Below are positions 22,410 to 34,229 of a stretch of 64,000 nt of DNA, one piece after another. This stretch comes from Canna indica (Eukaryota; Streptophyta; Magnoliopsida; Zingiberales; Cannaceae). The stretch lies in the NCBI GenBank assembly GCA_034359265.1, contig CP136890.1, positions 82,733,501 to 82,797,500 on the forward strand. Direction: 5' to 3'. The notes under the pieces were generated by a model. It worked only from the letters and a program-made list of their open reading frames with translations, was not told where the DNA came from and did no database searches. Numbering within the stretch: position 1 is the first letter of the stretch; each line of letters opens with the position of its first letter. A program made the position numbers and the translations under genes.

Positions 22410-25400
22410 TGATGACAAACATCTTTAAGAAAATATATAATAATTAAAGCATAAGGATATCAACTAAGGGATTTCTCCCCCTATCAACATGCATATCTAT
22501 AAGATAAATTCCTCCTATCTATATGCATGAATTTCCTATATTTTTCTCACCCCTTTTACTTATACACTTCTCCCCGTTTTGACCTATACTCTTCTCCCCC
22601 TTTATCCATACTCATCTCCCCCTTTTGACATCAATCAAAAAGGGCAAGAGAGGCTATCTACTCAAAGGGATGAAACACAATTAATACATGAGGATGAGAC
22701 TCTAAGGATTATTTTCATGAAACATAAGTATCTCAACCAAAAGGATGGAAAAACAAATATCTAATGAGAAACAAAATCATACATGATATGAACAAAGTGA
22801 TAGATACAATTCAAAATTAAATCATGCATTTTCTCAAGAGTTTATAAACTTAGCATGATTTCATTCAAAGTATTCTTGAAACCATGAAGATGCTAAGTAT
22901 CAAATTTGACTATCTACTCATGTTATCTCAAACATATGCATTTAAACATCCAACATGAGGTAGTGTAAGACTATGAATTAAGTTTGGATTTAAGATGAGA
23001 TTTTAAGTTACTTTGTTGACTTAAGTCAACCTATATTCTAGTTTTCAAAAATCACCCTTTAAAGTTTAATCAAAATTATATTTTTGACAAATGATTTTGA
23101 AACCAATTTTTGGATAAAAGATTTGATACCAAATATAAAATGCTCATTTTGATACCAATTGTGGGATGAAAATTTTGATACCAATTATTGAATAGACATT
23201 TGAAATGCATGTATCAAAGTTGAACTCAAAATGAATTTAAAAGTCAAAGTCCATTTTTCATCCTATATTATTTTCAAATAAACAAATAGATCCTAGCTAT
23301 CATCCAAAATATTAAAATCATTCTAGAAATGATTTTACTCATGAAAATGTGTGAATGATATTAGAATTAGAATCCAAATTGTGTACATGAGTTTTTATTG
23401 AAGTTTTTGAAGAAAAATCAAAGTATAGAAAGATTGATATTTTAATTTAGGAAGATACTTTGAGTTTTGAAATCCAACTTCAAAAATTCATTATAAATTA
23501 GATTCTTGATGAAATGTTTTGAAATTTTTACTTAAAAAACTAGATTTTTCAATGAAGGTGTAGTTTCAAGAATCACCCAAAAAAGATTTTTCTATATTTT
23601 TCTAAAAATAACTGAAATTTATACTAAATGTAGGTTGAAATGATATTTTTCTAAATTTCATTTTTTCTTAAAACTTTTTTAATTTTCATTCAAACTTTCA
23701 TGACACCACATGATGGTCATGTAAAGAGTATATGTCAAGTTTGAGATGAAAATTTTATCCTTAAGTCAAGATATCAACCTAGCATGATTTCATTCAAAAC
23801 TAAACTAGTTTTTATGAAACTTGCTAAGTTTTAATCTTAACATTTACCCATGATTTTTCAAGTTTAAACCTATGAATACCTAACATGAGTAAATCTAAAC
23901 ATGTTTCAGAAGTATGGATTGAAAATGAGATTTTTAGGTCAACTTGCTGACTTGAGTCAACATGGTTCAATAGAGGTAAGCATGGATTGATCTCTATGTC
24001 ATTTAATTCATATCCATATGAATTTTTTATTTTAAATGTATGGAAACATGTCATACCTATTTCTAAACATGTTTATGAAGTTTTGGACTTAAAATGAAAT
24101 GATCAAGTCAATTGATACCAATTGTGGTTTGTTGACTTGGACCAAGTTTTTCAAGCTTAAGTCTCCTAAAGAGATATAGATATCACATATTCATCTACAC
24201 ATGAATTTTCAAGATTGAACACCTAGAATCATATCATGTGTGTATCTAAACATGTTTATTTCATTTTTACCTTAACATGAAGTCTCTAAAGAAGAATCTT
24301 AACCTAGTTCAATTTCATAAATATCAAGATATCATGAAATGAGCTAAGTTATCAAGATTTTATATACTCATGAAATTTCAAACATTTATCATGTTAAATC
24401 AATCATGAGTATATAGACACATCATCAAGCATGAAAATTCAATTAATTTTTTTTTAAAAAGATTTTTTGCAAAATAAAATCATACCTTATTTTTAGAACT
24501 TTGCCCAACTTTTTCATTTCCTTTTTCATTTACTTCTAGATAGCATAGCTTTCAATGTTTACAACTTGCAAGTAGACTTCATTAATAGCATAATGAAATA
24601 ATATGTCAACTTAGCAAGCTAACTTACTATATAGCAAGGTTCTATGCAAAGATTCATTTAAAACATCAACCTATGCTAGATAGTAAAAGATTCATTTTAA
24701 ATTAGTTTTCATGATATCAAAATGAATCTAAGAGATCTTAAAATATAAAATACTTAAAGAATAAGATCTCTACATATGTTAAACTTGTTTGGACTTAAAA
24801 GGAATGTCTCTAATGACAAGTTCTAACTTAGGGCAAGTTTCATTTAATGAAATTTGCCTGTGCTAATATTCTACCTACTCATGAAAATTCAAAGGTTTAA
24901 CATGCAACTCTAATCATGAGTATAGAGACATAGTTCAACCATGAAAATTAAGGTATTAGACTAGTAATATGCAATAACCAAAAAACATACATCATCCATG
25001 AATTTAGCCAAACTAATCTATTCTATTTAGTTATTAGCCTTCCTAAAAACAACTTGCAAGTAAGTTACACTAATATTTTTAGAGAAAATATAGCTACTTA
25101 GCAAGCTAACTCAACCAAAAAGCAAAGATAGGCATCAAGTTTCATTATCAAAGATTACTTTGCTAAATGGTTTCAAATTCGTTTCAAATAAAATCAAGTG
25201 ATACCAAAACGAATTTAAGAGATCACAAAAATAATATATGAAAAATATGATCTTCAACTCTTCCTATTAGTTGAAAATCGAAAGCCACAATTAGCCTATG
25301 ATTTAGAACCGCAAGATCGCTTAGGCCCATTACAGGTCACTTGGGTCTTCGAAGAGACCGGGAAATCAAAAATGAAAAACGTTTTTGAAAGAACTCTTTT

Positions 25401-25520
25401 GCAAGAGCGGGGAAAATCAATCAATTTAAACATGTATCATAATCTTCAACTAAGATTAAGCAATACAAAATAGAAGATGATACCGAAGTAGTTTTGATGC
25501 CAATTTTACCTAAGACATCA
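22394..25520 (-). repeat. AT-rich non-coding interior with degenerate repeated modules
   Basis: No open frame or family motif over about 3 kb. Recurrent blocks are visible, for example CTTGCAAGTA...TTAGCAAGCTAACT at about 24565-24635 and again at 25050-25115, and ACTCATGAAA...AATCATGAGTATA at about 24370 and 24885. Similar, weaker copies begin near 22850 and 23780 (TAGCATGATTTCATTCAAA). Confidence 0.7.
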
Positions 25521-25595
25521 ATGTAGCTTGAAGTTGCAATCAATGAAGGATTCATCATTCAAGTCCATGGTCAACTCCAACATATCATCAATCCT

Positions 25596-27104
25596 TCACC
25601 CTTGTGTGGTAGCTCCCCCTACAATAGAAAATGAGATCTTTGGTACCCAAATAGCTTTGGGTCCTTGGGGGTTAGATGGCCTAGGAATCCAAAGTGTCTT
25701 AGCAACATTTGGATTTCTTTTGAATGCACAATCATGTATGACATGACCATAGATACCACAACAAAAATAATATCCATGAAACTTTTTCTTTTCATTTTTA
25801 GCATGGACATGAGATTTAATTTTAGAATGTTTATCATATGAAACATGATGAGAATGAGCATTCTTAGAAACCTCATTCATCTTCTTTTAATTATGGGGTC
25901 TAATTATAGAATGCATGACATGAGAGGCATGATGAGCATGAGCATTCTTAGATAAATCATTTTTCTTTTGAGCATGAGGTTTAATGGTGGAATGCTTAGT
26001 ATGAGAACGATGATGAACCTTACCATTCTTTACATGAGCATTTTTATTTTTAGTGTTCTTAAATGAGACATTTAGATTCTTAGAATTATAAGAGGAAGAA
26101 TTAACTTTCCTACTCAAGGTCAACATCTCATTTTTCATATCATTCATGGATTTATGAATAACATGCAATTGAGTTTTCAACATGTTATTTTCATTCTTTA
26201 ATATGTCATTTTTATTTTTCAACTCCTCAGTGTCAATACTTAAAGTATCATGGCATGGATTGGGGACACTAATTCTTAGCTTCTCATTTTTTAATTTTAC
26301 ATCATGTAATTGAGAGCTAAGAGATGAATTTTCTTTCTTCAATTTTTTTATTTTTCTTGTTCTTTTTCATAAGCAAGGCATGCAATTTTTGATATTCCTC
26401 AACTAGTTCTTCATATGACATATTTAATGAAGTAAAAGAGCTAGTACTATTATTATCATTATTATGACTAGAAGGGAAAGAGTGTACCTCATAATTAGCA
26501 ATTTTGAGGCTCACTTTGGAAGTATCTTCGTGGTCATGAATAGAGGATGCTTCGAATGAATGAGATGTGGATGTGGAAGCACTTGACCTCTTCCTTGCTT
26601 TGTTCATCAAGGTAGGGCAATTCTTCCTAACATGCCCATTCTCTTTGCATGCATGACAGATTACTTTTCTTTTTTGGCTCTTAGTGCTACTTCTTTGACT
26701 AGAAGATCTATGGACATCAAAACCAATATTAGTAGTAGGTGAGTGACCATTGTCATCACCTCATTGATTAAAAGTGTCAATCTCTTCGATTTTGGCATGG
26801 TCGTATAAAACATTTAGACTAGCCCATAAATCATGAGCCGATGAATAATGCATGACATTTTCTAGTATGCCATTTGGTAATATGCAAAGTATGCAATTCA
26901 TGGCATCTCCATTAAACTTAAACATTTTCTTGTCCATTTCACACCATGCATGCATATCAACCTTAGGTTCAATAAATTCCCAATGTAACATGTTAAATAC
27001 ACCAAACCTTTGGTCTTCAAAAATATGTACATCCTAGATTTCCATAGACCAAAGTTTGATTCATCGAACCTAGGAGGAGAAGACGCTATACTCTCTAGAG
27101 CCAT
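25596..27104 (-). pseudogene. Gag of the non-autonomous element (two zinc knuckles, coiled coil)
   Basis: Read on the minus strand: ESIASSPPRFDESNFGLWKSRM starts a Gag N-terminal region (27104), followed by a UBN2 segment (MNCILCILPNG, then ASAHDLWASLNVLYD-like at about 26830). Knuckle 1, CHACKENGHVRKNC, is at 26658-26617. A Lys/Glu/Asn-rich coiled coil spans about 26470-26100 (EELVEEYQKLHALLMKKNKK; LKNENNMLKTQLH). Knuckle 2, CCGIYGHVIHDC, is at about 25765-25731, then GPKAIWVPK near the end. Several frame changes break it, yet each segment stays open, which suggests a fairly recent loss. Its role would be RNA packaging only. Confidence 0.82.
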
Positions 27105-27155
27105 TTCAGGATCGAGACTAGGTGTAGATGAGATGGTGAAATCTCAAGCTACGAA

Positions 27156-27170
27156 CCCGCTCTGATACCA
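27156..27170 (-). other. Primer-binding site of the Gag-only element
   Basis: Minus strand TGGTATCAGAGCGGG, complementary to initiator tRNA-Met, two bases from the 5' LTR. Confidence 0.88.
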
Positions 27171-27172
27171 AT

Positions 27173-28711
27173 TATTGGCGAAATGGCGACACTAGAGGGG
27201 GATGAATAGTATGTTTACTAAATCGTTTAGCCTAATTTCCAATTTAATCGTCTTCTTAGTTCGTTAGGCAAATTACAATTTATCGATTCAATGCGGAAGC
27301 AATACAAATGATTTAAGCAATTAAAGCAAAGATAAAGAGCAATGCAAACACATATATTTATAGTGGTTCGGCCCCAATGCCTACTCCACTACCTAAGCAC
27401 CCCGCTTAGGATTTCCAAACTACTTTTATTAGATTAATTTAAGTTTCCCTTATACACGAGGACTTTCCCCCGAAGAGACACACTCACGACCTAAGACACT
27501 TCCACACCCGGAAGTCACTGCCTTCTTATCGAGAGTCATCTTCCACCTCAACCCTAAGGGACAACTAAACTAATCCTAGTAAACACTAAGTTTACACAAG
27601 TGGCTTTACTCTTATACCAAGATACCACTTCATACAACAAGACCTAACACCCAGGTCTTCACAAACACAAATTTAAAACAAGTTTAATAACAATTAAAAA
27701 TACAACGAAAAGAGCTAAAGGTGAAACCAAGTGTTCGTGCTCTTTTCCAAGCCTTGAATCCTCCAACTCGTCAAGTCGTGAAGCTTGAACAATTTTCGAG
27801 TTGAGGCAGCAGCAGGCGGCGCTTGAAGAAGAACTCGACAGAGGAATAGGGCACGCTGCAATCGCTCTCTGGAAGGCTCAAATCTTCCTTTTAGATGTTC
27901 AATAATCACTGTAGGAATCAAGGAAGAAGATTAAAAGAATCATATCAGGGTAAATTTATACCCTGCTGAAGAAACGACAGCTCAACGGATAGTTTTCTAC
28001 CCGTTACAGACTGCCAGTCGAAGCGCCGGTCGAAGCATCGGTCGACCGCTGTAATTATCCCTGTGGTCGGTCGACTGCCGGGTCGACCACCAGATGCAGA
28101 TCACGTGATCCGCAATCTTTGGTCGACCCACGCGATTGCGTCTTCTGCTTATACGCAGGTTGATCAACCGCTTGGTCGACCGCCAGCCTCGGCCAATTTC
28201 TTTCTCCATTCAGTCGACCGATGCGATCTTTCATCGCGGGTATTAGTAGGTCGGTCGACCGACGGGTCTATCGTCCGAGCTACTGCCCGTTTTGGGCTTT
28301 CATCGGTTGACCGAAGTAGCTCTGCTACTTTCTTTACCTTCGGTCGGTCAACCGATCGGTCGACCGACCTAGACTGAATGTTATTTCTTCAGCCTATTTC
28401 TTCCACGCTTCATTTTCGGGTTCCGACTTTCAACAAGCATCATCTTGGAGAGCTTTTGACTTGATCTTTGGACTCGTCCAAGCGATTTTGGTGCACTCGT
28501 CGATCTTCGGGAAGTTTCGTGACAGACCCGAGCGCGACGATCAATGTCCTTCCGATTTTGTGATTTCTCTGATTTATCCGATCGAGGACATCGAACGCTA
28601 GTTGATATGGACCTAAAATATATTCTCAATGAAATCATTAGTTCCATGTTTGTTATCATCAAAACCATCAAGATCGAGATTATGGCTAAGGTTGAAAACC
28701 TAAAGCCAACA
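27173..28711 (-). repeat. 5' LTR of the Gag-only element
   Basis: Same sequence as the left LTR but begins TATTGG rather than TGTTGG and carries a different arrangement of GGTCGACC words at about 28015-28370, making it 48 bp longer overall. It would hold the element promoter. Confidence 0.87.
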
Positions 28712-30571
28712 GCTTCATTCATCGGCAGCAAGTTAGAGAAGAGGAGATTGTAGTCGGAACCGATCGGAAGGTGAAGCCGGTCGGAGGGTGATGAGTGATT
28801 GGTGGCGCTGGCCATGCGGCCTTGGCGGTAGCCAGGCCATAGCAGCCATGTCGCTGCCCGCGGTATGGCAGTAGCCATGGCTGCTGCATCGACCTATCCT
28901 GGCAAAGGGACGATGTCCCACCGTCGCCGGAGATCGGTGAGGAGGCCGGAGGGGGGGGGGGGACGGGTGGTCGCCGGCAATTGGATCGGAGGGAGGATCG
29001 TCGATGACTCAAGGAGGAGAGAGGAGGGCGGCGTCAGGCTGGGTGTCGGGTGACGAGTGAGGGATGAGAGTTTTATTTAATTTAATAAATAAGTTAATTA
29101 AGAAGAGAGCTGTATAACATGAAATGAGGTTAAATTATATAATATTAGGGTATTTTTAAATTTGATCGTAGAATTGTCAGATCGAGTCGAGGTGAATACC
29201 AAAGTTGTAGGTTTTTGCGTTCTGAACGCGATAGTGGTGTCGGATTTCTAATCAGGGGTCATCTGATAGGTCTTTTATATGTGTCGATGTTATTTGGTAA
29301 ATGTGACTTATTAATTCAGTTGATAAATAATTAAATAATGTATGATAGTGATATTCTATGTTAGATGGTGATTTAGAGTATAGATAGTTGTGGTGGGTGT
29401 GAGTCGACTCTTGTTGTAGCCGATGAATGCTGAATGGGTAAATTGATGATTTTATCCCTTGCCTCTATTTGCTTGATTTGTTTCTGAAATTCGTTGATCT
29501 CCTGTTGCATTATATTGTTGAACATGTCATGTTGATAATTACATGAGTCTGATTAGCTGTTATTCATTGATGATTATTTAGCATGATATTATGCTAGACA
29601 TTGTGCACACTATTAGTGTTATCATAAGTTGTAATTGCTAATATGAATTATTTTGGTTGCATCTTCAGTTGATAGTTGTTGTAGCATTTATTATTGTTAG
29701 CATTGTAGATCAGTTGTGATGTATCTTGTGGTGAGATCTAGCTATCATGCTGCTTATTGTTGCATCAATTATTGTTGCTAGTATCGCAGGTTAGTTGTTG
29801 ATGACATACTGCATTATAACCGTTGTGGGCGCAAGCCCGGACATTATTGATTTATTGCCCGAGGTGTATGGGCGGTGACACCGGTGATCACTAAACTTTT
29901 ACTCGAGTTACTTGTGCTGCGTCGCGCTGATAGACATCGACGGGCTCATGTGCGGTGTCGTGTTGTTAGACGTCGGCCGACTATCCTTGGATGGTCGCAT
30001 CTCTAGCTGGAGCGGGCTTGAGGTGCCACTCTCGAGGTGCGAGAGTGCGGGGGAAACCCGATTGTCCACTACGCTCTTGATTGGTATGAGTTGCAATAGT
30101 TGATAGGTGAACATGTGTCTTGTTGTTATTGACATATTGCATTTTATTACAGAGTCGTACATTGTTGCATTTGCAGTATCATCGCATCATGATTGTTGTC
30201 TTGATTGTTGGCATATTGATTCTTCTACTCAGCTTTTCGCTAATGTTTGTTGTTTTACCTCAGATCTGCAAGTTCGAGTGGTAGCTGTGAAGGTCTAGTT
30301 AGATAGAGTAGAGGAAGCAGACTATGACATTGATTTCCGTATAGATGTATAAAGTTTCTTGAATAACATTTCATTATTATAATAAATATTATTTTAATGC
30401 AAGTGGTTGAGGTTCATATTGCAAGCTGTTCATGAAAATTTTGGTGTGTTAGTTGATAGTTGGTTGCGCTTCTCCTAGGCGATATTTCTTATTTAGGGAT
30501 GAACCTAGGCGGGGCGTAACAGACTCTATAAGAACTTCTATGGAGTTTGGCTCCGTAGAAGTTGCACTCAA

Positions 30572-31143
30572 TAGGGGTGAGCATCGGTTGGTTCGGTTAA
30601 TTAATCGAACTAAATGGAAATTTTTCGTTAACCGTTTACTGAATCGAAAAAATTTGGTTAATTCAATTTGATTAATTAAATTTTTTGGTTTGATTTGGTT
30701 AATTTACCGAATTCACCGAAAAATAATTGGTGAAAAATAATTATATACAAAAATTAAAACTCTAGTCAAATCAAATAAACACATAACACCTTAACCACTT
30801 AAGCAAACCATATTATTTGTTATAAATCTTACTAAACTAATCGATAGCTATAATTATAAAATACTTATTATTATTATACCTTACCAGGATTCGAATCCAG
30901 GTCATCGGGATAAAATAATATCTTAATATGATACAATTTTTTTTCTTATGCAACTTATATTTATATTCGATTAATTTAGTAATTAATCGAACCGATCGAT
31001 AAATTTACCGAATCGAACCAAAAACCAAAAACTTAAACTTAAAATTTTTAACCGTTAATCGAACCAAAAATTAATTGAACAAATCAGTTTAATTAATTCG
31101 ATTTTGATTTGATTGATTAATCGGTAAATTTTATTTACCCCTG
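30572..31143. mobile_element. hAT-like MITE (572 bp)
   Basis: Left end TAGGGGTGAGCAT, right end ATTTACCCCTG; flanks GCACTCAA (30564-30571) and GCACTTAG (31144-31151) agree at 6 of 8 bases. The interior repeats CGGTTAATT / AATTAATCGAAC words. Confidence 0.72.
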
Positions 31144-31346
31144 GCACTTAGGCTGTTGCAATGGGTTGTCCACTGCACCAAAATTAGATAGCTTTTAAAG
31201 ACCTTTACAATATGCCAGGATACCATAAAACATGACTTGTATTAAGCGGTTCTTAATTTATTCATAGTGTCATTTTCATCACACGCACACACCTCTTATT
31301 TTTTTCTTCTAATTTCCATTCTTAACATTGAGAGGAAGAACATGAT

Positions 31347-31776
31347 TAGGGCTGTTCATTGGGTCGACCCGACCCAATGAATCCGACCCGATCCAACCTA
31401 TTTGGGTTGGGTTGGGTCGGATAATTGGGTCGGGTCGGGTACAATTTGATCAAATCCGATCATAATCGGATCGGATCTCAGATTTTAGAATTTGAAACCC
31501 GATGATTCGATTATTTATATATTTTAATTATTTTTAAAATATTTATATTAAAAAATATTTATTTTAATTTTTTTTTAAATTATTGTTAAAAATTATTTTT
31601 TACCTAAACGGGTAAATCCGACTACCCGACCCGATCTGACCCGACTCGAACTAGGTCGGGTTGGGTCGGGTCGGGTTTGAGAGGTGAAATTTTTTTAACC
31701 CGATCCAATTTCACTTGGTCGAGTCGAATCAATTTTTTTTCTAAATTCGACCCGACCCGACCCGTGAACCCTCCTA
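31347..31776. mobile_element. hAT-like MITE (430 bp), perfect 8-bp duplication
   Basis: Left TAGGGCTGTTCA, right TGAACCCTCCTA, flanked by AACATGAT at 31339-31346 and 31777-31784. The ends are rich in GGGTCGGGT / ACCCGACCC; the middle is AT-rich. Confidence 0.88.
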
Positions 31777-31784
31777 AACATGAT

Positions 31785-32690
31785 ATCGTTATATGTTCTT
31801 AAAAACATGCCTATAAAAACACTTGAAAAACATCAATTGCACAAGTTTTTGCTCTACCATAGCCATATGAACAAAGCTAAGTATAAAGAACTATAATGCA
31901 GTAATACACTCATCAATCCTTATCAATCAAGACAACCTCCGTGAACTCCCAACATGATAAACAACATTTGTAAGAAGTTCTTGGCGACGTGTGACCCTCC
32001 GCCTTAGTCTTTAATCCAAGAAAAGTAGCAATAGTTTTATGTAAAGGGGAGAGGGATTAGAAGGGAAGGATGAGAGCTTCTTTTGTTGGATGAGAAAAAT
32101 AACAATTAAGCCTTTATAAGCTTTTTACTAGGTCTTTAACTAAACTTATCCCTCATCACTTTATAATTTATACCTTTGGTATCATCTTAACATGTGATTA
32201 ATAGACTATTACTTTTAAAAGCTTAAATTATTAGAAGATGGTCATAATTTATTTGAGACGCCGGTGGGCTTCACAACTATGGACTGTCAAACCAAGTATT
32301 CAATTCTACAGGGTTTCTTTCTCTTTTAGGAACAACCAAAATGGACAAATTGTGCTAATTAATACCAAAATGGACCCATAGGCACAATATGGTTGACTAT
32401 GGAAAGAGGAAGAATGATTAATTATGGGGTTTGATGTTTTTGCTAAAAGTATAATTCACCAGAGAAAAAGATAAAATACTCTTTTTTTTCTTTCAATTTA
32501 TTTAATTTAGAATTATAATACACAATATATATTATTTTCGTTACAAACATTTCTTATAATTTAATTCTATGCAGCAATGACCTCCTTGTATTATTTTTCC
32601 CATTTAAATTCATCTCACTAAATTCAACTATGAATGATTTTTTTTTCAAACAGACCGGCTTCTATTTTATTTTATTGACTACTTTTGTTG
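31785..32690. other. Intergenic DNA
   Basis: No gene, repeat boundary or conserved motif recognised. Confidence 0.5.
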
Positions 32691-32697
32691 CATCACT

Positions 32698-32890
32698 TAA
32701 GGGCGTTTGGTTGCCCGCAAGTGCAAATATTGTAAAAAGTATTTACATGCAAAAGCAAATTCCCGCGAATACAATTTGTAACATATTATTTGGTTGCCCG
32801 TAAGTAGAGTTGCAATTTCTATTTGCAAGCGTTTGATTGGCTGCAAATGAAAGTTGCAACTACACTTGCAACTTGCATCTTCATATCTAG
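32698..32890. repeat. Element end related to 17393-17745
   Basis: GGGCGTTTGGTTGCCCGCAA is repeated as TTTGGTTGCCCGTAAG about 90 bp later and in a weaker form near 32830; it is the same dispersed family as in uS15 intron 3. Confidence 0.5.
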
Positions 32891-32917
32891 GTCTAGTAAT
32901 TTTGGCACGATCTGATA

Positions 32918-33461
32918 TAGGGGTGGAAATTTTTGGCCCCGCCTGATAGCCCGGCCCGACCCAACAAAAAATAATCAGGTTCGGGCCGTTACCGGCCCGA
33001 CCTGATAAGGCCGATCCCTTATCGTGTCGAGTCGGGCCAGCCCGGCCCGGCCCGATAGCCCGATAAACACTTCGGATCGGTATAAGCGGTTTAAAATAAG
33101 TTAATTATCGAGTTTAAACATGATTTTAAATATTTTTTAGTGGTATCAGACTAAATAGGTCGGGCCGTGCCGACCCATTATTTTTGGTATCGGACTAGGT
33201 AGGTGTTTCCGGGCCCAGTCGGGCACGAATTTTTTTGGGCCGGGTCAGGCATGAATTTTTTCGAGCTGGGCCATGCACGAATTTTTTTGGGCCGAGCCGA
33301 GCACGAAATTTTTTGATCTGGGCACAAATTTTTTCGAGCTGGGCACAAATTTGTTCAGGCCGTGCCGAGCACGAATTTTTTCGGGCCAAACCAGGACGGG
33401 CGGGAACGAATTTTTTCAGGTCAGGCCAAAAACTTAGGCCCGACACTATTTGCCAGACCTA
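32918..33461. mobile_element. hAT-like MITE (544 bp) with an internal minisatellite
   Basis: Left TAGGGGTGGAAAT, right ATTTGCCAGACCTA, flanked by ATCTGATA (32910-32917) and GTCTGATA (33462-33469), 7 of 8. The right half (33215-33420) is a tandem array of about 20-26 bp units of the form GAGCACGAATTTTTTCGGGCC, which explains the Arg/Phe-rich short frames on both strands there. Confidence 0.75.
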
Positions 33462-33469
33462 GTCTGATA

Positions 33470-34229
33470 GCTCGACACGATAAAATCATGATTAGGGAAC
33501 CCATTATCATGTCGGGCCAGAGGATGTAGGTCCGACCCGACCTTATAGCCTGAGATCACCCCGAGCCCGAAGCAGCGACCCCGTATCGGGCTGGGGTAAA
33601 ATATATTTTACATTATTTGATTACTTATCAAAATAAATCAATAATTTTTAATTTTTGTATAATACTGAAAATATATAAAAAATCAAATGACATCGGATCT
33701 AAAATCTAACACTATCATCGCGTTTAGTGCACGAAAATCTATAACTTTGATATTTATTCTGTTTTCATTTGATGACTCTAAGTCGTCAAAATTAATTATT
33801 TTTTAATATTTAAATTATTATATTGATAGCATTTGTACTTACGGGCAAATGCCCTATCACTTAATCAAAATATCTTTATATATTAATTTGTATGTAATTT
33901 TTTGTGCTGTGAAATAATTCTTTGATCAAATAAAATGACATTTACACCTAATAAAATGTAATTAAAAATTATGACCTCCTAGCAAATTCATGCACTATAT
34001 ACGGAGGAGGTTGTGAATGAGAAAAATAGGAAGAGACAATTGGTGAAAGACAATTCCTAGAGTGCGCTTGCAAATTTGAAAAATACAAGGTAAAAATATT
34101 TTTATAGGGCCAATTCGAATGAGTTTTTTTTAAAAAAAATAACTTTCAATATAATCTTAACAAAAATGATCATGAGAATTGCTCTTTTGGACAACGTTGT
34201 CCCGATATGTCAAATGACTAAGTCAACAT
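33470..34229. other. Intergenic DNA with GGGCC-rich MITE-like remnant
   Basis: The first 130 bases (CGACACGATAAAATC... to GTATCGGGCTGGGGT) resemble the end of another MITE of the neighbouring type; the rest is AT-rich with nothing recognised. Confidence 0.45.

Larger units (their letters stand above)
20903..28711 (-). mobile_element. Complete non-autonomous LTR retrotransposon with gag only (TR-GAG type)
   Basis: Two LTRs of about 1.5 kb (20903-22393 and 27173-28711), perfect 5-bp target duplication GCTTC at 20898-20902 and 28712-28716, primer-binding complement at 27156-27170 and a purine tract next to the left LTR. These fix a minus-strand reading with the 5' LTR on the right. The interior has Gag only at its 5' end (27104-25596); integrase, RT and RNase H are absent and are replaced by about 3 kb of AT-rich repeated modules. 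Gag layout (UBN2, knuckle, coiled coil, second knuckle, IWVPK end) resembles SIRE/Maximus Copia, so a relative of that group could supply the enzymes. Confidence 0.88.
20639..30521 (+). mobile_element. Gypsy-like solo LTR split by a Gag-only retrotransposon
   Basis: Outer sequence begins TGTTATGACC and ends GGCGTAACA, the usual ends of chromovirus-like LTRs, flanked by GGCTC (20634-20638) and GACTC (30522-30526), a 4 of 5 match. Removing the nested element leaves about 2.1 kb with no coding motif on either side, so it reads as a solo LTR from LTR-LTR recombination. Orientation as plus follows the TG...CA ends only and is not certain. Confidence 0.68.

Noticed and set aside
21449..22418. Frames inside the LTRs of the Gag-only element, also duplicated at 27715-28878
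   Set aside because: They occur in both LTR copies, are unlike any family and follow the palindromic array.
28943..28970. G12 run as a G-quadruplex regulatory site
   Set aside because: A single homopolymer in a solo LTR, with no second context supporting a function.
33195..33462. Arg/Phe-rich 83- and 75-codon repeats on both strands
   Set aside because: Product of a tandem repeat inside a MITE.
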